Both the position numbers and the translations under genes were made by a program. Shown here one piece after another: positions 7,024 through 16,946 of a stretch of 64,000 bases of DNA (positions are counted from its first letter, which is position 1; each line of letters starts with the position of its first letter). The notes beneath the pieces were generated by a model. It saw nothing but the letters and a program-made list of their open reading frames with translations, did no database searches and was not told the DNA's origin. The DNA is from Alphaproteobacteria bacterium (GTDB lineage Bacteria > Pseudomonadota > Alphaproteobacteria > UBA7879 > UBA5542), in assembly GCA_037146715.1 (NCBI GenBank), contig JBAWWO010000004.1, forward strand, positions 1 to 64,000, written 5' to 3'.

Positions 7024-8268
7024 ATGAATTTACCCCTGATAAAATTTGTGGCTGGGCGCTATTTGTGGCCTAAAAAATCGGATGGTTTTTTGAAAATCAT
7101 CACGCTTTTTTCCTTTATTGGTATTACGTTGGGGGTGGCCACCCTTATTATCGTTATGTCCGTTATGAACGGATTCCGGATTGAACTTTCTAAAAAAATT
7201 CTTGATTTTAACAGCCATCTTTCCGTTTATGATTTGCCCTTAAAAGACTCTCCTGATTTTGTCAAAACCATTAACAATTTGCCAGAAGTCACTGCGGCCT
7301 TTCCGGTGATTGAGGGGCAGGCCGTGTTGATGGGGAGGGGGCAATCTCTGGGTGTTATGGCCCGCGCGCTGCCTTTTTCTGATCTGAAAGACAAAAGTTT
7401 CATTTACAAAAAACTAACCTTTGGTAGTTTTGAGGGCTTTGATTCAGCGGAGCCCTCCCTTGTTATTGGAAAAAAATTAGCCCAACGACTTGGGGTCTAT
7501 CCGGGGGATAGCATCACTCTGATTTCGCCTAAAGGAAATTCCACCCCCTTTGGGACTATGCCCCGGTTTGAACAATTTAAGATTGTGGGCATTTTCGAAG
7601 TGGGTATGCACGAATATGATTCAAACGTGGTATTCATACCCTATGAACAGGCCCGGGATTTTTTCAGGGTTGATGACAAGTGGGGGCACTTAGAAATTTA
7701 CCTGAAAAATCCCTACAACACAGATTCAGTAACGGAAAAAATTCAGCAACTAGTGCCTGAACCCCTGCGGTTTTTAAGTTGGGCCCAGGCCCACGCCAGT
7801 TTCTTTGAAGTCATTCAAATCGAAAGTAACGTTATGTTCATTATTTTAAGTATGATCATTCTGATTGCAGCTTTTAACATTATTTCGGGATTGGTTATTT
7901 TGGTGAAAGATAAATCAACAGATATCGCCATCATCAAAACCATGGGGGGGCCTGCGAAGGATGTGATGTATACTTTTTCCCTGGTGGGCAGCTCTATTGG
8001 CATCCTAGGGACATTTTTTGGATATTTGTTAGGGCTTTTGGTGTCTCATAATCTAGAATCCATTCGGCAAGGATTACAATCTTTGTTGGGCATTCAACTG
8101 TTTAATTCGGAATTTTATTTCCTGACAAAGTTGCCTTCTGTCGTTATGGCGGGGGACGTGGCCATGATTGTTTCTCTGTCCGTTATTTTATCGTTTTTGG
8201 CGACCTTGTATCCTGCTTATCGGGCGTCTAAACTAAACCCTATTGAGGTGCTGCGTCAAAATGGGTAA
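7024..8268 (+). CDS. lolC: lipoprotein-releasing ABC transporter permease, LolC/LolE family
   Basis: A 414-residue inner-membrane protein of the FtsX/MacB_PCD architecture. TM1 is near residues 22-45 (FSFIGITLGVATLIIVMSVM), then a large periplasmic domain of about 225 residues, then three C-terminal TMs from about 270 to 400, ending with the typical YPAYRASKLNPIEVLR. It extracts mature lipoproteins from the inner membrane for transfer to LolA. The next gene is LolD, overlapping by 8 bp. Many alphaproteobacteria have one hybrid LolC/E subunit working as a homodimer; no second permease is seen here, so that is likely. No signal peptide is needed, since TM1 is the anchor. Confidence 0.93.
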   Translation: MNLPLIKFVAGRYLWPKKSDGFLKIITLFSFIGITLGVATLIIVMSVMNGFRIELSKKILDFNSHLSVYDLPLKDSPDFVKTINNLPEVTAAFPVIEGQAVLMGRGQSLGVMARALPFSDLKDKSFIYKKLTFGSFEGFDSAEPSLVIGKKLAQRLGVYPGDSITLISPKGNSTPFGTMPRFEQFKIVGIFEVGMHEYDSNVVFIPYEQARDFFRVDDKWGHLEIYLKNPYNTDSVTEKIQQLVPEPLRFLSWAQAHASFFEVIQIESNVMFIILSMIILIAAFNIISGLVILVKDKSTDIAIIKTMGGPAKDVMYTFSLVGSSIGILGTFFGYLLGLLVSHNLESIRQGLQSLLGIQLFNSEFYFLTKLPSVVMAGDVAMIVSLSVILSFLATLYPAYRASKLNPIEVLRQNG

Positions 8269-8956
8269 AAATCTTTTAACCATTAACAATCTGAAAAAAA
8301 CCTACACCCAACCGGGGGGTGACCTGACAGTTTTGGATGATGTTTCTTTTTCCCTGAACAAGGGGGAAATTGTGGCGCTGATGGGACCTTCGGGCTCAGG
8401 CAAATCAACCTTGCTCCATTTGGTGGGGTTGCTGGACGCCTCAAGCAGTGGCGCTATTACCTACGATGGGCAGGATTATGAGTCTCTTTCAACCCCCCAA
8501 AAAGATGCCTTCCGGTCTCGCAATCTAGGATTCATTTACCAAAAGCATTATTTACTGCCCGAATTCACGGCTGAGGAAAACGTACTGATTCCCCTGCTGA
8601 TTCAAAAAATGCCTAAAGCACAGGCCCACGCAAAGGCCCAAGTTCTGCTGAAAAAAGTGGGTTTAGAGAACCGCTTAGCCCACAGACCCTGGGAATTATC
8701 TGGGGGTGAACAACAGCGGGTTGCCATCGCCCGGGCTTTGGTGCATAGTCCGTCCCTGTTACTGGCAGACGAACCCACGGGTAATCTGGATGAACAGAAT
8801 GGGAATACATTTTTTTCCCTATTGCTTGAGCTTGTTAAAGAACTAAATCTGACGGCGTTGATTGCAACCCATGATCAGGGGCTGGCCAAACGAATGGATA
8901 GAATTCTCTACTTACACGAGGGTGCCCTTAGAAAGTCTCCCTTGAAACAAGGATAA
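8261..8956 (+). CDS. lolD: lipoprotein-releasing ABC transporter ATP-binding protein LolD
   Basis: A 231-residue ABC ATPase. Walker A is GPSGSGKST, the Q-loop is in the [12 protein letters not shown] stretch, the signature is LSGGEQQR, Walker B is [13 protein letters not shown], and the H-loop is ATHDQ. The MacB/LolD subfamily is clear from the context and the [12 protein letters not shown] stretch. It powers lipoprotein release by the permease encoded immediately upstream. The ATG at 8261 overlaps the lolC stop (ATGGGTAA) and indicates translational coupling; an in-frame start at 8243 would lie deep inside lolC. dnaE follows 9 bp after its stop and is probably cotranscribed. Confidence 0.95.
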   Translation: MGKNLLTINNLKKTYTQPGGDLTVLDDVSFSLNKGEIVALMGPSGSGKSTLLHLVGLLDASSSGAITYDGQDYESLSTPQKDAFRSRNLGFIYQKHYLLPEFTAEENVLIPLLIQKMPKAQAHAKAQVLLKKVGLENRLAHRPWELSGGEQQRVAIARALVHSPSLLLADEPTGNLDEQNGNTFFSLLLELVKELNLTALIATHDQGLAKRMDRILYLHEGALRKSPLKQG

Positions 8957-8965
8957 ATAGTTTAA

Positions 8966-11900
8966 ATGGACACCAAAATCACCACTCCTTTTGTTCACCT
9001 GCGGGTCCATTCAGCCTATTCCCTGGCAGAAGGTGCCATCAAGATCCCCGAAATTATTGAGCTTTGTCAAAAGAATCAAATGAATCGGGTTGCCATCACG
9101 GACACCAGCAATATGTTTGGCGCTCTGGAATTCTCCCTGGCCTGTGCCCAAGAAAAAATACAGGCTTTGATGGGGATGGAGGTCAAACTCCATCTATCAA
9201 AAGAAGACAACCCTTTCAAATTGCCTCCCATCGTCTTACTGGCCCAAAATGAACAGGGATACAAAAACCTGCTGAAAATAATCAGTCACGCCTATGAAGA
9301 TCTTCCCAGCCGTCAGGTTCCCTATGTGACCATGGAGGATCTGCGTCACCATCACGAGGGGCTTGTTGTCCTGTCAGGGGGCGCGGAAGGTCCCTTGGGC
9401 CAACTTATTTTAGACCGCAAAAAAGATCTGGCGAAAAAGATCATGCTAGATTTGCAGCAGATTTTTCAGAGCCGTTTTTACATGGAAATTGGCCGCCATG
9501 GCCAGGAAAACGAATTGAAAACGGAAGATATTTTTATCGACTGGGCCTATGAATTCAACATCCCTTTGGTTGCCACCAACAATGTGTTCTTTTCGGATTC
9601 TTCCATGCATGAAGCCCATGACGCGCTCTTGTGCATTGCTGAGGGAACCTATGTTTCAGAGCCTAATCGCCGTCGGGTAACGCCCCATCATTATTTCAAA
9701 TCTGATGCAGAAATGAAGGCTCTGTTTGCGGACTTGCCTGAAGCCATTGCAAACACCTACCTTATTGCCCAAAGCTGCCAGTTCATGCCCACATCTTGCA
9801 AGCCGGTTTTGCCTACTTTTTCCACTGAGTCGGGCCGATCAGAGGAAGAAGAACTGCGCGTACAGGCAAAGGAAGGTCTAGAAAAAAGACTTTCTCTTAT
9901 GCCTGAACCCCCAAGCCCCGAACTACGGCAGAAGTATTTTGATCGCCTGGCATTAGAGCTGGAAACCATCATCAAGATGGGGTTTCCCGGATATTTTCTG
10001 ATCGTTGCAGATTTCATTCAGTGGGCAAAAAAGAACAACATTCCTGTGGGGCCTGGTCGTGGATCAGGGGCGGGGTCCGTTGTATCTTGGTCTTTGACCA
10101 TTACGGATTTAGATCCCATTCGATTCGGTTTGTTTTTTGAGCGCTTCTTGAATCCAGAGCGTGTTTCCATGCCTGACTTTGACGTGGATTTTTGCCAGGA
10201 TCGCCGCGATGAAGTCATTCAATACGTTCAGAAGCGGTATGGAAAAGAGCGTGTTGCCCATATTATTACCTTTGGAAAATTGCAAGCTCGCGCTGTACTG
10301 CGCGATGTGGGCCGTGTCCTTCAAATTCCCTATCCCCAGGTCGATAAAATTTCCAAGCTTGTTCCCCAAAACCCAGCCAACCCCTGTACCCTTGAAGAAG
10401 CGATTCATCAAGAACCTTTGTTGCAGGAAATGATAAAAACGGACCCTATGGTCGCAAAACTTGCGAATATGGGACAAAAGCTGGAAGGCCTTTATCGACA
10501 TGCCTCAACCCATGCGGCGGGGTTAATCATTGGCGACAAACCCCTTGAAGAAACGGTTCCCTTGTATCGGGATGCTAAGTCTGACATTTTGGCCACCCAA
10601 TTTAGCATGAAATATGTGGAATTGGCAGGCCTTGTAAAGTTTGACTTTTTGGGACTCAAAACTCTAACAGTTTTGAAGAAATCTGTAGACATGGCCATAA
10701 GTCAGGGGAAAGAAGTTAACCTTTCCACCATTCCCTTGGATGACAAAAAAACATTTGACCTTTTAAATCGAGTTGAAACTGTGGGTATATTTCAGCTGGA
10801 AGGTCAGGGTATGCGCGATGTGGTGCGCCGCCTGCGGATTGATTGCTTTGAAGAAATTATCACTTTGGGTGCTATCTATCGGCCGGGTCCTATGGACGAT
10901 ATTCCCCGCTATATTGCCTGTAAGCATGGAGATCAAGAAGTGCACTATGCTCATCCTTGTATGGAACCTATTCTAAAAGAAACCTATGGGGTCATGGTGT
11001 ATCAAGAACAAGTCATGCAAATTGCTCAGGTCTTTGCTGGATATACCATAGGAGGCGCTGACCTATTACGACGGGCCATGGGCAAAAAGATCAAGTCTGA
11101 AATGGATGCTCAACGGAAAATTTTCATTGAAGGGGCCATTGGTAAGGGCATTAATAAAGGACTTGCTACCCAGGTGTTCGATCAAATTGCTAAGTTTGCC
11201 AGCTATGCTTTTCCAAAGGCTCACGCAGCGCCTTATGGCCTGGTCACCTATCAAACGGCCTATATGAAAGCCAATTTCCCCCATGAGTTCATGGCAGCTA
11301 CTATGACTTATGATAAGCAGAACACCGATAAGCTGGCCATTTACAAGCAAGAACTTTCCCTAATGGGTATTCAGCTGTTGCCCCCGGATGTGAATCAGTC
11401 TCAAGAAAATTTTTCTGTTGAGATAAATCTAATAACGGGTGAGAAGAGTGTGCGATACGCTCTTGCTGCCGTTAAGAATGTGGGGGAGGCTTCTATGGCG
11501 GCCCTGGTAGCAGAACGGGAAAAAAATGGCACCTTTAAGTCCCTGGAAGATTTCTTGACTCGACTCACAACAAAAGTGCTGAACAAACGCCAACTGGAAA
11601 GCCTTATTAATTCAGGGGCGCTGGATAGCTTGCATCCCATTCGTCGCAACCTATTTGAGTCCGTTGAGGTTTTTTTGCGATACGCGGGGGACGTGCTTTC
11701 AGCCCAAGAAAATACCCAGGCCCAATTGTTCGGCTCAACCGTCTTTGCAAAGCCTGCTCTGGAGTTGCCCTCAACTCCTGAATGGAGCGTACTGGAAAAA
11801 TTAAAACAGGAATCAGAAGCGTTAGGTTTCTACTTATCTTCCCATCCCCTAGAATCCTATGGGGAAAAAATCCTGAAAAAACTAAAGGTTATCAAAAGTG

Positions 11901-12409
11901 ATGCTATCGATAAATTTGAAGGTGTCCAGACTATGTTGATCGGCATGCCTTCTTTCTTTAAACAACGGACCTCGAAGACTGGCCGCAAGTTCGCGTTCCT
12001 GGGGCTTTCTGACGACAAGGGCCCTTATGAGGTCACCGTATTTGCCGAGCAAATTGCTCGGGCTAGAGATCTAGTTGAAGTTGGAGATCCTTTGCTTATT
12101 TCTGTTTCTATTCGAACAGATGATCAGGGACTAAAACGAATGACAGTCACCAATTTAAACTCTCTAGAAGAAGCTGTCAAAAACATAGAAAATAAGATTT
12201 CCGTACATTTGAAAAGCCGGGATGCCATCCAAACTCTTAAATCTTTTTTGGACTCTAAAACGGGGGGGCGCACCAAAATTTCCCTGTCTCTGCCTGCCAG
12301 CGACTTTCCTGGTGTGGTGATGGAGCTTCCTCATTTTTATAAAATAACCCCAACCGATCTGGCTACCCTGTCCGCTATGGAGCATGTTGAGGTTCGCGAA
12401 GAGGGGTGA
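8966..12409 (+). CDS. dnaE: DNA polymerase III alpha subunit
   Basis: A 1147-residue replicative polymerase of the DnaE1 class, the catalytic core of the holoenzyme. The N-terminal PHP domain begins with FVHLRVHSAYSLAEGA. The palm follows with GPGRGSGAGSVVSW and the catalytic aspartates in PDFDVDF near residue 404. Next come the fingers (GIFQLEGQGMRD, YRPGPMDDIP), tandem HhH and the OB fold near residues 990-1070 (GMPSFFKQRTSKTGRKFAFL). Length is within the usual range. Position directly after lolC-lolD on the same strand suggests one transcript. A family A hairpin with a T-tract follows the stop and probably terminates it. Confidence 0.97.
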   Translation: MDTKITTPFVHLRVHSAYSLAEGAIKIPEIIELCQKNQMNRVAITDTSNMFGALEFSLACAQEKIQALMGMEVKLHLSKEDNPFKLPPIVLLAQNEQGYKNLLKIISHAYEDLPSRQVPYVTMEDLRHHHEGLVVLSGGAEGPLGQLILDRKKDLAKKIMLDLQQIFQSRFYMEIGRHGQENELKTEDIFIDWAYEFNIPLVATNNVFFSDSSMHEAHDALLCIAEGTYVSEPNRRRVTPHHYFKSDAEMKALFADLPEAIANTYLIAQSCQFMPTSCKPVLPTFSTESGRSEEEELRVQAKEGLEKRLSLMPEPPSPELRQKYFDRLALELETIIKMGFPGYFLIVADFIQWAKKNNIPVGPGRGSGAGSVVSWSLTITDLDPIRFGLFFERFLNPERVSMPDFDVDFCQDRRDEVIQYVQKRYGKERVAHIITFGKLQARAVLRDVGRVLQIPYPQVDKISKLVPQNPANPCTLEEAIHQEPLLQEMIKTDPMVAKLANMGQKLEGLYRHASTHAAGLIIGDKPLEETVPLYRDAKSDILATQFSMKYVELAGLVKFDFLGLKTLTVLKKSVDMAISQGKEVNLSTIPLDDKKTFDLLNRVETVGIFQLEGQGMRDVVRRLRIDCFEEIITLGAIYRPGPMDDIPRYIACKHGDQEVHYAHPCMEPILKETYGVMVYQEQVMQIAQVFAGYTIGGADLLRRAMGKKIKSEMDAQRKIFIEGAIGKGINKGLATQVFDQIAKFASYAFPKAHAAPYGLVTYQTAYMKANFPHEFMAATMTYDKQNTDKLAIYKQELSLMGIQLLPPDVNQSQENFSVEINLITGEKSVRYALAAVKNVGEASMAALVAEREKNGTFKSLEDFLTRLTTKVLNKRQLESLINSGALDSLHPIRRNLFESVEVFLRYAGDVLSAQENTQAQLFGSTVFAKPALELPSTPEWSVLEKLKQESEALGFYLSSHPLESYGEKILKKLKVIKSDAIDKFEGVQTMLIGMPSFFKQRTSKTGRKFAFLGLSDDKGPYEVTVFAEQIARARDLVEVGDPLLISVSIRTDDQGLKRMTVTNLNSLEEAVKNIENKISVHLKSRDAIQTLKSFLDSKTGGRTKISLSLPASDFPGVVMELPHFYKITPTDLATLSAMEHVEVREEG

Positions 12410-12420
12410 GCCTCGCTACC

Positions 12421-12473
12421 GTCATCCCGAGGAGGTCGCAAGACCGACGTGGGGATCCAGCTTCCTTTTTTTG
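12421..12473 (+). terminator. family A repeat acting as probable terminator after dnaE
   Basis: GTCATCCCGAGGAGGTCG-CAAG-ACC begins this family A repeat. The outer stem is ATCCC/GGGAT, the inner stem is GGTC-GCAA-GACC, and the repeat ends in GATCCAGCTTCC followed by seven T. It starts 11 bp after the dnaE stop. The structure fits a Rho-independent terminator built from a dispersed repeat. On the other strand it lies 13 bp past the valS stop (12486) and may serve that gene too. Confidence 0.6.
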
Positions 12474-12485
12474 CTTTCCTAGGTT

Positions 12486-15134
12486 TTAACTCAAGCTTTT
12501 GATTTTTTCAAAGGCAGAAAGGGTTTTACTATATAAAGAATCAAGATTTTCGAGACGATTGTTCAGCTCGTCAATAATAGCCTCTGGCGCTTTTTGCCGG
12601 AATTCTGGATTAGCCAAACGAACTTTAATCCCATTTTTCTCTTGGTTTATTTTTTCCATTTCCTTTTGTAGCCGCCTAAATTCGGCGGAAACGTCAATGA
12701 CCCCCTCCATCAACACATCGCAGGTTGTTTTTTGAACAATCAGCTGAATTTTTTTTGTTGTTTCGGCAGGTGTGAAGTGAATCTCTTTCAATCGCCCTAA
12801 TCGCTCAATCAGATCCTTGTTTTCAAGAATAACCTCCTGTTGGTTTTTAGGACCTTCGGCCCAATAAACCTCTAACAAATAGGCAGGAGAAATCCCCAGT
12901 TCAGCCCGCATGCTCCGCAGAGACGAAATGAAATCAATCACGAACAAAACATCCTTTTCAGCGGATCCAAATTTGGCCTTTACAGGGGTCGGCCACGAGG
13001 CCTTAATCAGCAATCCTTCGCCCTCTAAGGCCTCCCAAACTTCCTCTGTTATAAAGGGCATCAAAGGGTGCATCAAATGGCCGAACTGACCTAAGACCCA
13101 CGCGAGGGTATGTTTTGTTTCTTTCTTGGCCTTTGCGTCATCCCCATTCAAAATGGGTTTTGTGAATTCAACATACCAATCACAGAAAGTCCCCCACAAA
13201 AAGTGGTAAAGCCCTTGGGCCATTTCATGAAAGGTATAGGTTTCCAGGTGCTCTGTGGTCTCTTCAATCAGCTTATTAACTTCTGTCACAATCCACTGGT
13301 TCACCGGGTGCGCACAGGCGCTGGGAACGTAGGGGGCATCTAAGAAGCAATCATTCATTTGGGCATAGCGAACGGCATTCCAAATCTTCGTGACAAAGTT
13401 TCGGTTGGCTGCCACTTTTTCTTCAGACATGCGCACATCGCGCCCTGGTACAGCCATAGATCCCAGAGTAAAGCGCAGGGCATCGGCCCCGTATTGGTCA
13501 ATCAGGTGTAGGGGGTCAATCACATTTCCCTTAGACTTTGACATCTTTTGCCCCTTGGCATCGCGAATTAGGGCATGAATATAGACGGTTTTGAAGGGCA
13601 CTTTTTCAGTGAAATAAAGACCCATCATCATCATGCGGGCAACCCAAAAGAAGATAATATCAAAGCCTGTAACCAATACGTCGGTCGGGTAATGGCGGTT
13701 AAAAACTGGATTGTCTTCAGGCCACCCCAGGGTCACAAAGGGCCACAATCCTGAAGAAAACCATGTATCTAAAACATCTGGATCTTGCACAAGGTCCACT
13801 TGTTTCCCGTAATGGGTTTTGGCCAGAGACAAAGCCTCTTCAAAGTTTTCCGCCACAAAAATTTTACCGTCCGGTCCATACCAAGCGGGGATGGGATGCC
13901 CCCACCAAAGTTGCCTGGAAATGCACCAGGGCTGAATATTTTCAAGCCAGTCAAAATAAACCTTGGTCCAGTTTTCAGGGAAGAATTTAGTGTGTCCCTT
14001 ACGTACGGCTTCTAACGCGGGGACCGCCAATTTATGTGCATTCACATACCATTGATCTGTCAGGCGGGGCTCAATCACAACACCAGATCTGTCTCCAAAC
14101 GGTACCGTATGGATGATGTTTTCTTCCTTTTCCAACAGTTCCAATTCTTTTAAAGCATCAACTAGTTTTTCCCGCGCAGCCTGGCAATTCAGCCCTCGGT
14201 ATTCTTCAGGTGCATTTTTATTTAGCAACCCATATTCATCCAACAATTCAATGGATTCCAGATGGTGGCGCTTTCCCACTTCAAAGTCATTAAAATCGTG
14301 GGCGGGGGTTATTTTAACGGCTCCCGTACCCTTTTCTGGGTCACAATAGGAATCCGCAATAACCTTGATGGGGCGATTGCTAATGGGGATCAAAACCGTT
14401 TCCCCAACCCAACTCTTATAGCGCTCATCCTTTGGATTTACGGCAACAGCCGTATCTGCAAAGCAAGTTTCTGGGCGGGTGGTTGCAACAACAATATGGC
14501 CTTCTTTTCCCTGGCAGGGATATTTGATGTAATAAAGTTTTCCCTTTAGTTCTTTTTGTTCCACTTCTAAATCTGAAATGGCTGTTTGGTATTTTGTATC
14601 CCAGTTAACCAGTTTTTTGTCTTTGTAAATAAGATTGTCCCGATACAAATCAACGAAAGCTTTGGTGACGCAGGCGCTGGCGTGCTTGTCCATGGTAAAG
14701 CGTTCCCGTGACCAATCGGCACTGGCGCCTAGACGCTGCAGTTGTTTTACGATGGCCCCACCTGAATGATTTTTCCATTCCCATATTTTTTCTAGAAAGG
14801 CTTCTTTTCCAAGATCTTGGCGCTTTATGCCCTTTTCTTCAAGCTGACGCTCTACTACCATCTGGGTCGCAATACCTGCGTGATCCGTACCTGCTTGCCA
14901 CAATACATCTTTGCCGCGCATACGTTCGAACCGAATCAAAACATCTTGCAGGGTAAAGGTAAGGGCGTGCCCCAAGTGCAGGTTCCCTGTCACATTAGCG
15001 GGGGGCATGGTGATGGTAAAAGTATTATCTGCGTCAGAGGTTAGTTGAAAGCACTTATCATCCGTCCAGGCTTTATAGATTTTTTTTTCTATAGCGGCGG
15101 GATTATAAACAGTCTCTAAAAGCTTTTTCGTCAT
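12486..15134 (-). CDS. valS: valyl-tRNA synthetase
   Basis: An 882-residue class Ia synthetase. HLGH is at residues 53-56 and KMSKS near residue 530, with the editing (CP1) domain between them containing VVATTRPETCFADTAVAV. The anticodon-binding helices follow, and the C-terminal 70 or so residues form the tRNA-arm coiled coil characteristic of bacterial ValRS (VSAEFRRLQKEMEKINQEKN). Rickettsia species are known to carry a shorter archaeal-type ValRS; this full bacterial type argues against that group. The start at 15134 gives the normal N-terminus. It is convergent with dnaE. Confidence 0.97.
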   Translation of the reverse strand: MTKKLLETVYNPAAIEKKIYKAWTDDKCFQLTSDADNTFTITMPPANVTGNLHLGHALTFTLQDVLIRFERMRGKDVLWQAGTDHAGIATQMVVERQLEEKGIKRQDLGKEAFLEKIWEWKNHSGGAIVKQLQRLGASADWSRERFTMDKHASACVTKAFVDLYRDNLIYKDKKLVNWDTKYQTAISDLEVEQKELKGKLYYIKYPCQGKEGHIVVATTRPETCFADTAVAVNPKDERYKSWVGETVLIPISNRPIKVIADSYCDPEKGTGAVKITPAHDFNDFEVGKRHHLESIELLDEYGLLNKNAPEEYRGLNCQAAREKLVDALKELELLEKEENIIHTVPFGDRSGVVIEPRLTDQWYVNAHKLAVPALEAVRKGHTKFFPENWTKVYFDWLENIQPWCISRQLWWGHPIPAWYGPDGKIFVAENFEEALSLAKTHYGKQVDLVQDPDVLDTWFSSGLWPFVTLGWPEDNPVFNRHYPTDVLVTGFDIIFFWVARMMMMGLYFTEKVPFKTVYIHALIRDAKGQKMSKSKGNVIDPLHLIDQYGADALRFTLGSMAVPGRDVRMSEEKVAANRNFVTKIWNAVRYAQMNDCFLDAPYVPSACAHPVNQWIVTEVNKLIEETTEHLETYTFHEMAQGLYHFLWGTFCDWYVEFTKPILNGDDAKAKKETKHTLAWVLGQFGHLMHPLMPFITEEVWEALEGEGLLIKASWPTPVKAKFGSAEKDVLFVIDFISSLRSMRAELGISPAYLLEVYWAEGPKNQQEVILENKDLIERLGRLKEIHFTPAETTKKIQLIVQKTTCDVLMEGVIDVSAEFRRLQKEMEKINQEKNGIKVRLANPEFRQKAPEAIIDELNNRLENLDSLYSKTLSAFEKIKSLS

Positions 15135-15269
15135 GGGGTGAATTTTTACATGACTTTAAGAACTTTTCAAAGCGTAAAATGGTTTTTAAAAGATAATAAG
15201 GGGTAGTATTATCATTCGGATTTGTTAGAATCAATTTTTTGAAGTCGTTAAGTTGTAGAAAGGTATTTC

Positions 15270-15503
15270 ATGAAGCTAGGTGTTTATCAGCACTATAAAG
15301 GCAATTTATATCAAGTGATAGGCTTAGCACGGCATTCGGAAACCTTAGAGGCAATGGTTGTGTACCAGGCGCTCTATGAGGGCTTTGGCCTTTGGGTGCG
15401 TCCAGCAGGCATGTTTTTAGAAATAATTTCCTTTGAAGGAAAAGAGGTTCCCAGATTCAAATTTGTATCTGAGGGCTTAGGGCAGTTGCCTAAGGTGGAC
15501 TGA
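15270..15503 (+). CDS. DUF1653 domain protein
   Basis: A 77-residue protein made of a single DUF1653 domain. GVYQHYKGNLYQVIGLARHS at the start, the YQALY motif and the WVRPAGMFLE segment are the family's conserved blocks. The family is small, widespread in bacteria and of unknown function; in other proteins it occurs as an add-on domain. An AGAAAGG ribosome site precedes the ATG. It is divergent from valS and convergent with the exporter operon, so it is probably transcribed alone. Confidence 0.8.
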   Translation: MKLGVYQHYKGNLYQVIGLARHSETLEAMVVYQALYEGFGLWVRPAGMFLEIISFEGKEVPRFKFVSEGLGQLPKVD

Positions 15504-15536
15504 TAGCATCACAGGGTACTATCAGCCTATCAACAC

Positions 15537-16946
15537 TTACAAAACCTGCCACCCACCCCCAAGGGCCTTGTATAAATTAATAATATCTAAAGCCAAGTTA
15601 CTTGCGCTTCCAAGAACATCTAGTTTTTTGCTTAGGAAATCTGCTTCGGCCTGTAGGGTTGGCATCACTGGATCAAGTCCTGCATCAAATCGGGATTGAT
15701 TTAGATTAAGCACCTGTTGCAAAGCCTTCTTTGATTTTTCTAGATCTGCTATTTTCTTCAGTTCGTTGGCATAATTAACAAGGGCATTTTCCACCTCGGC
15801 CAGGGCATTCAAAATGGTCTGGCGATAGAGTAACGTCGCATTATTTTTTAAGGCTTCTGTGGCCAAAATCTGATCGCGTACCCGACCAAAATCAAAAATA
15901 TCCCAGGTAAGACCGGGTCCCACAGAATAAGTTAAGCTATCAGATGAAATCAGGTTTGAGGAATTTAAGGATTGATACCCAATAGATCCGGTTAGATTAA
16001 AAGATGGGTAAAGACCACCTTCTGCGACCCCAATACGAGCAGTAGCGCCAGCCAAAGTCATTTCAGCTTGTTGAATATCTGGGCGGCGTTCTAATAAATC
16101 TGAGGGCAGTCCCGAAAATACAGCAGCGTCCATTCTAGGTATTTTTCCAATTGGATTTAATAGCTCATAAAGAGCGGTAGGTTCTTGAGATGTTAAAGCG
16201 CTTAGAGCATGCATATAGTTTTTGATTGCAGCCTTCAGAGGATACTTCATGGCTTTGTAGGTTTCCCAGACGCTTTTTGAACTTTCCACGTCAATTTGGT
16301 TGATTAATCCACTTTTCTTTAGGTCCCGTCTTAGGTCATAAATAGCTTTATATTTTTCACATAGGTGACGGGTTATCTTTAGTTGATTTTGTGCGGTTCT
16401 AAGTCTTACATATGTTTGGGCTACATTCGATACAAGACTTAAAAAGACTCCATAGGAAGTTGCAATTTGAGCGTTCAAATCAGCAAGGGCTGCTTCTTTA
16501 GCGCGAGCAAGTTTTCCAAATAAATCCAGCTCCCAAGAAACTGAGGGGGCAACTGTATAAAGGTTATATTTTCTTTGATTGCGAACAAGATAGTAATTTT
16601 CGCTACCCTCATTGGCAGAGGCATTAGCCCCTAAGGTAAAGAGAGGAAACAAATTAGCCTCAGCCCTTTTAAGGAGTGCTTGGTTTTGAATAATCAGGGC
16701 TTGTGCCCCTTTTAAATCAAGGTTTTGCTTAGCCACTTGATCGATCAGCTGGTTTAGAATTGGATCATTAAAATTTTCCCACCATTTGACGGTTTGGGTG
16801 GCATCTTTTTGTTCCTCCAAAAGATTCGACCAGGTTTTAGGAACTTCTTGGGTGGGTCTTTTATAATCGGGCCCTATGGTGCAGGTGGTTAAAAGTAAAA
16901 AAAGAAGACTTGTGACGGTGTGCTTAATTTGTGGAAGCGGTATCAC
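15537..16946 (-). CDS. TolC-like outer-membrane efflux lipoprotein (NodT/OprM family)
   Basis: A 469-residue outer-membrane factor. The GTG start at 16946 overlaps the stop of the fusion-protein gene (GTGA). A signal peptide ends in a lipobox LLTTC, followed by TIGPDYKRP, the hallmark N-terminus of NodT/OprM lipoproteins. Two OEP repeats follow with long helices, and the LLERRPDIQQAEMTLAGATA motif opens the second repeat. It would form the trimeric outer-membrane duct for the exporter encoded just upstream in the operon. Substrate is unknown. Confidence 0.9.
   Translation of the reverse strand: MIPLPQIKHTVTSLLFLLLTTCTIGPDYKRPTQEVPKTWSNLLEEQKDATQTVKWWENFNDPILNQLIDQVAKQNLDLKGAQALIIQNQALLKRAEANLFPLFTLGANASANEGSENYYLVRNQRKYNLYTVAPSVSWELDLFGKLARAKEAALADLNAQIATSYGVFLSLVSNVAQTYVRLRTAQNQLKITRHLCEKYKAIYDLRRDLKKSGLINQIDVESSKSVWETYKAMKYPLKAAIKNYMHALSALTSQEPTALYELLNPIGKIPRMDAAVFSGLPSDLLERRPDIQQAEMTLAGATARIGVAEGGLYPSFNLTGSIGYQSLNSSNLISSDSLTYSVGPGLTWDIFDFGRVRDQILATEALKNNATLLYRQTILNALAEVENALVNYANELKKIADLEKSKKALQQVLNLNQSRFDAGLDPVMPTLQAEADFLSKKLDVLGSASNLALDIINLYKALGGGWQVL

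Noticed and set aside
12262-12268. Seven-G run in dnaE as a phase-variable switch.
   Set aside because: It lies in an essential gene and so is unlikely to be used for on/off switching; kept only as a caution for the C8 run at 1036.
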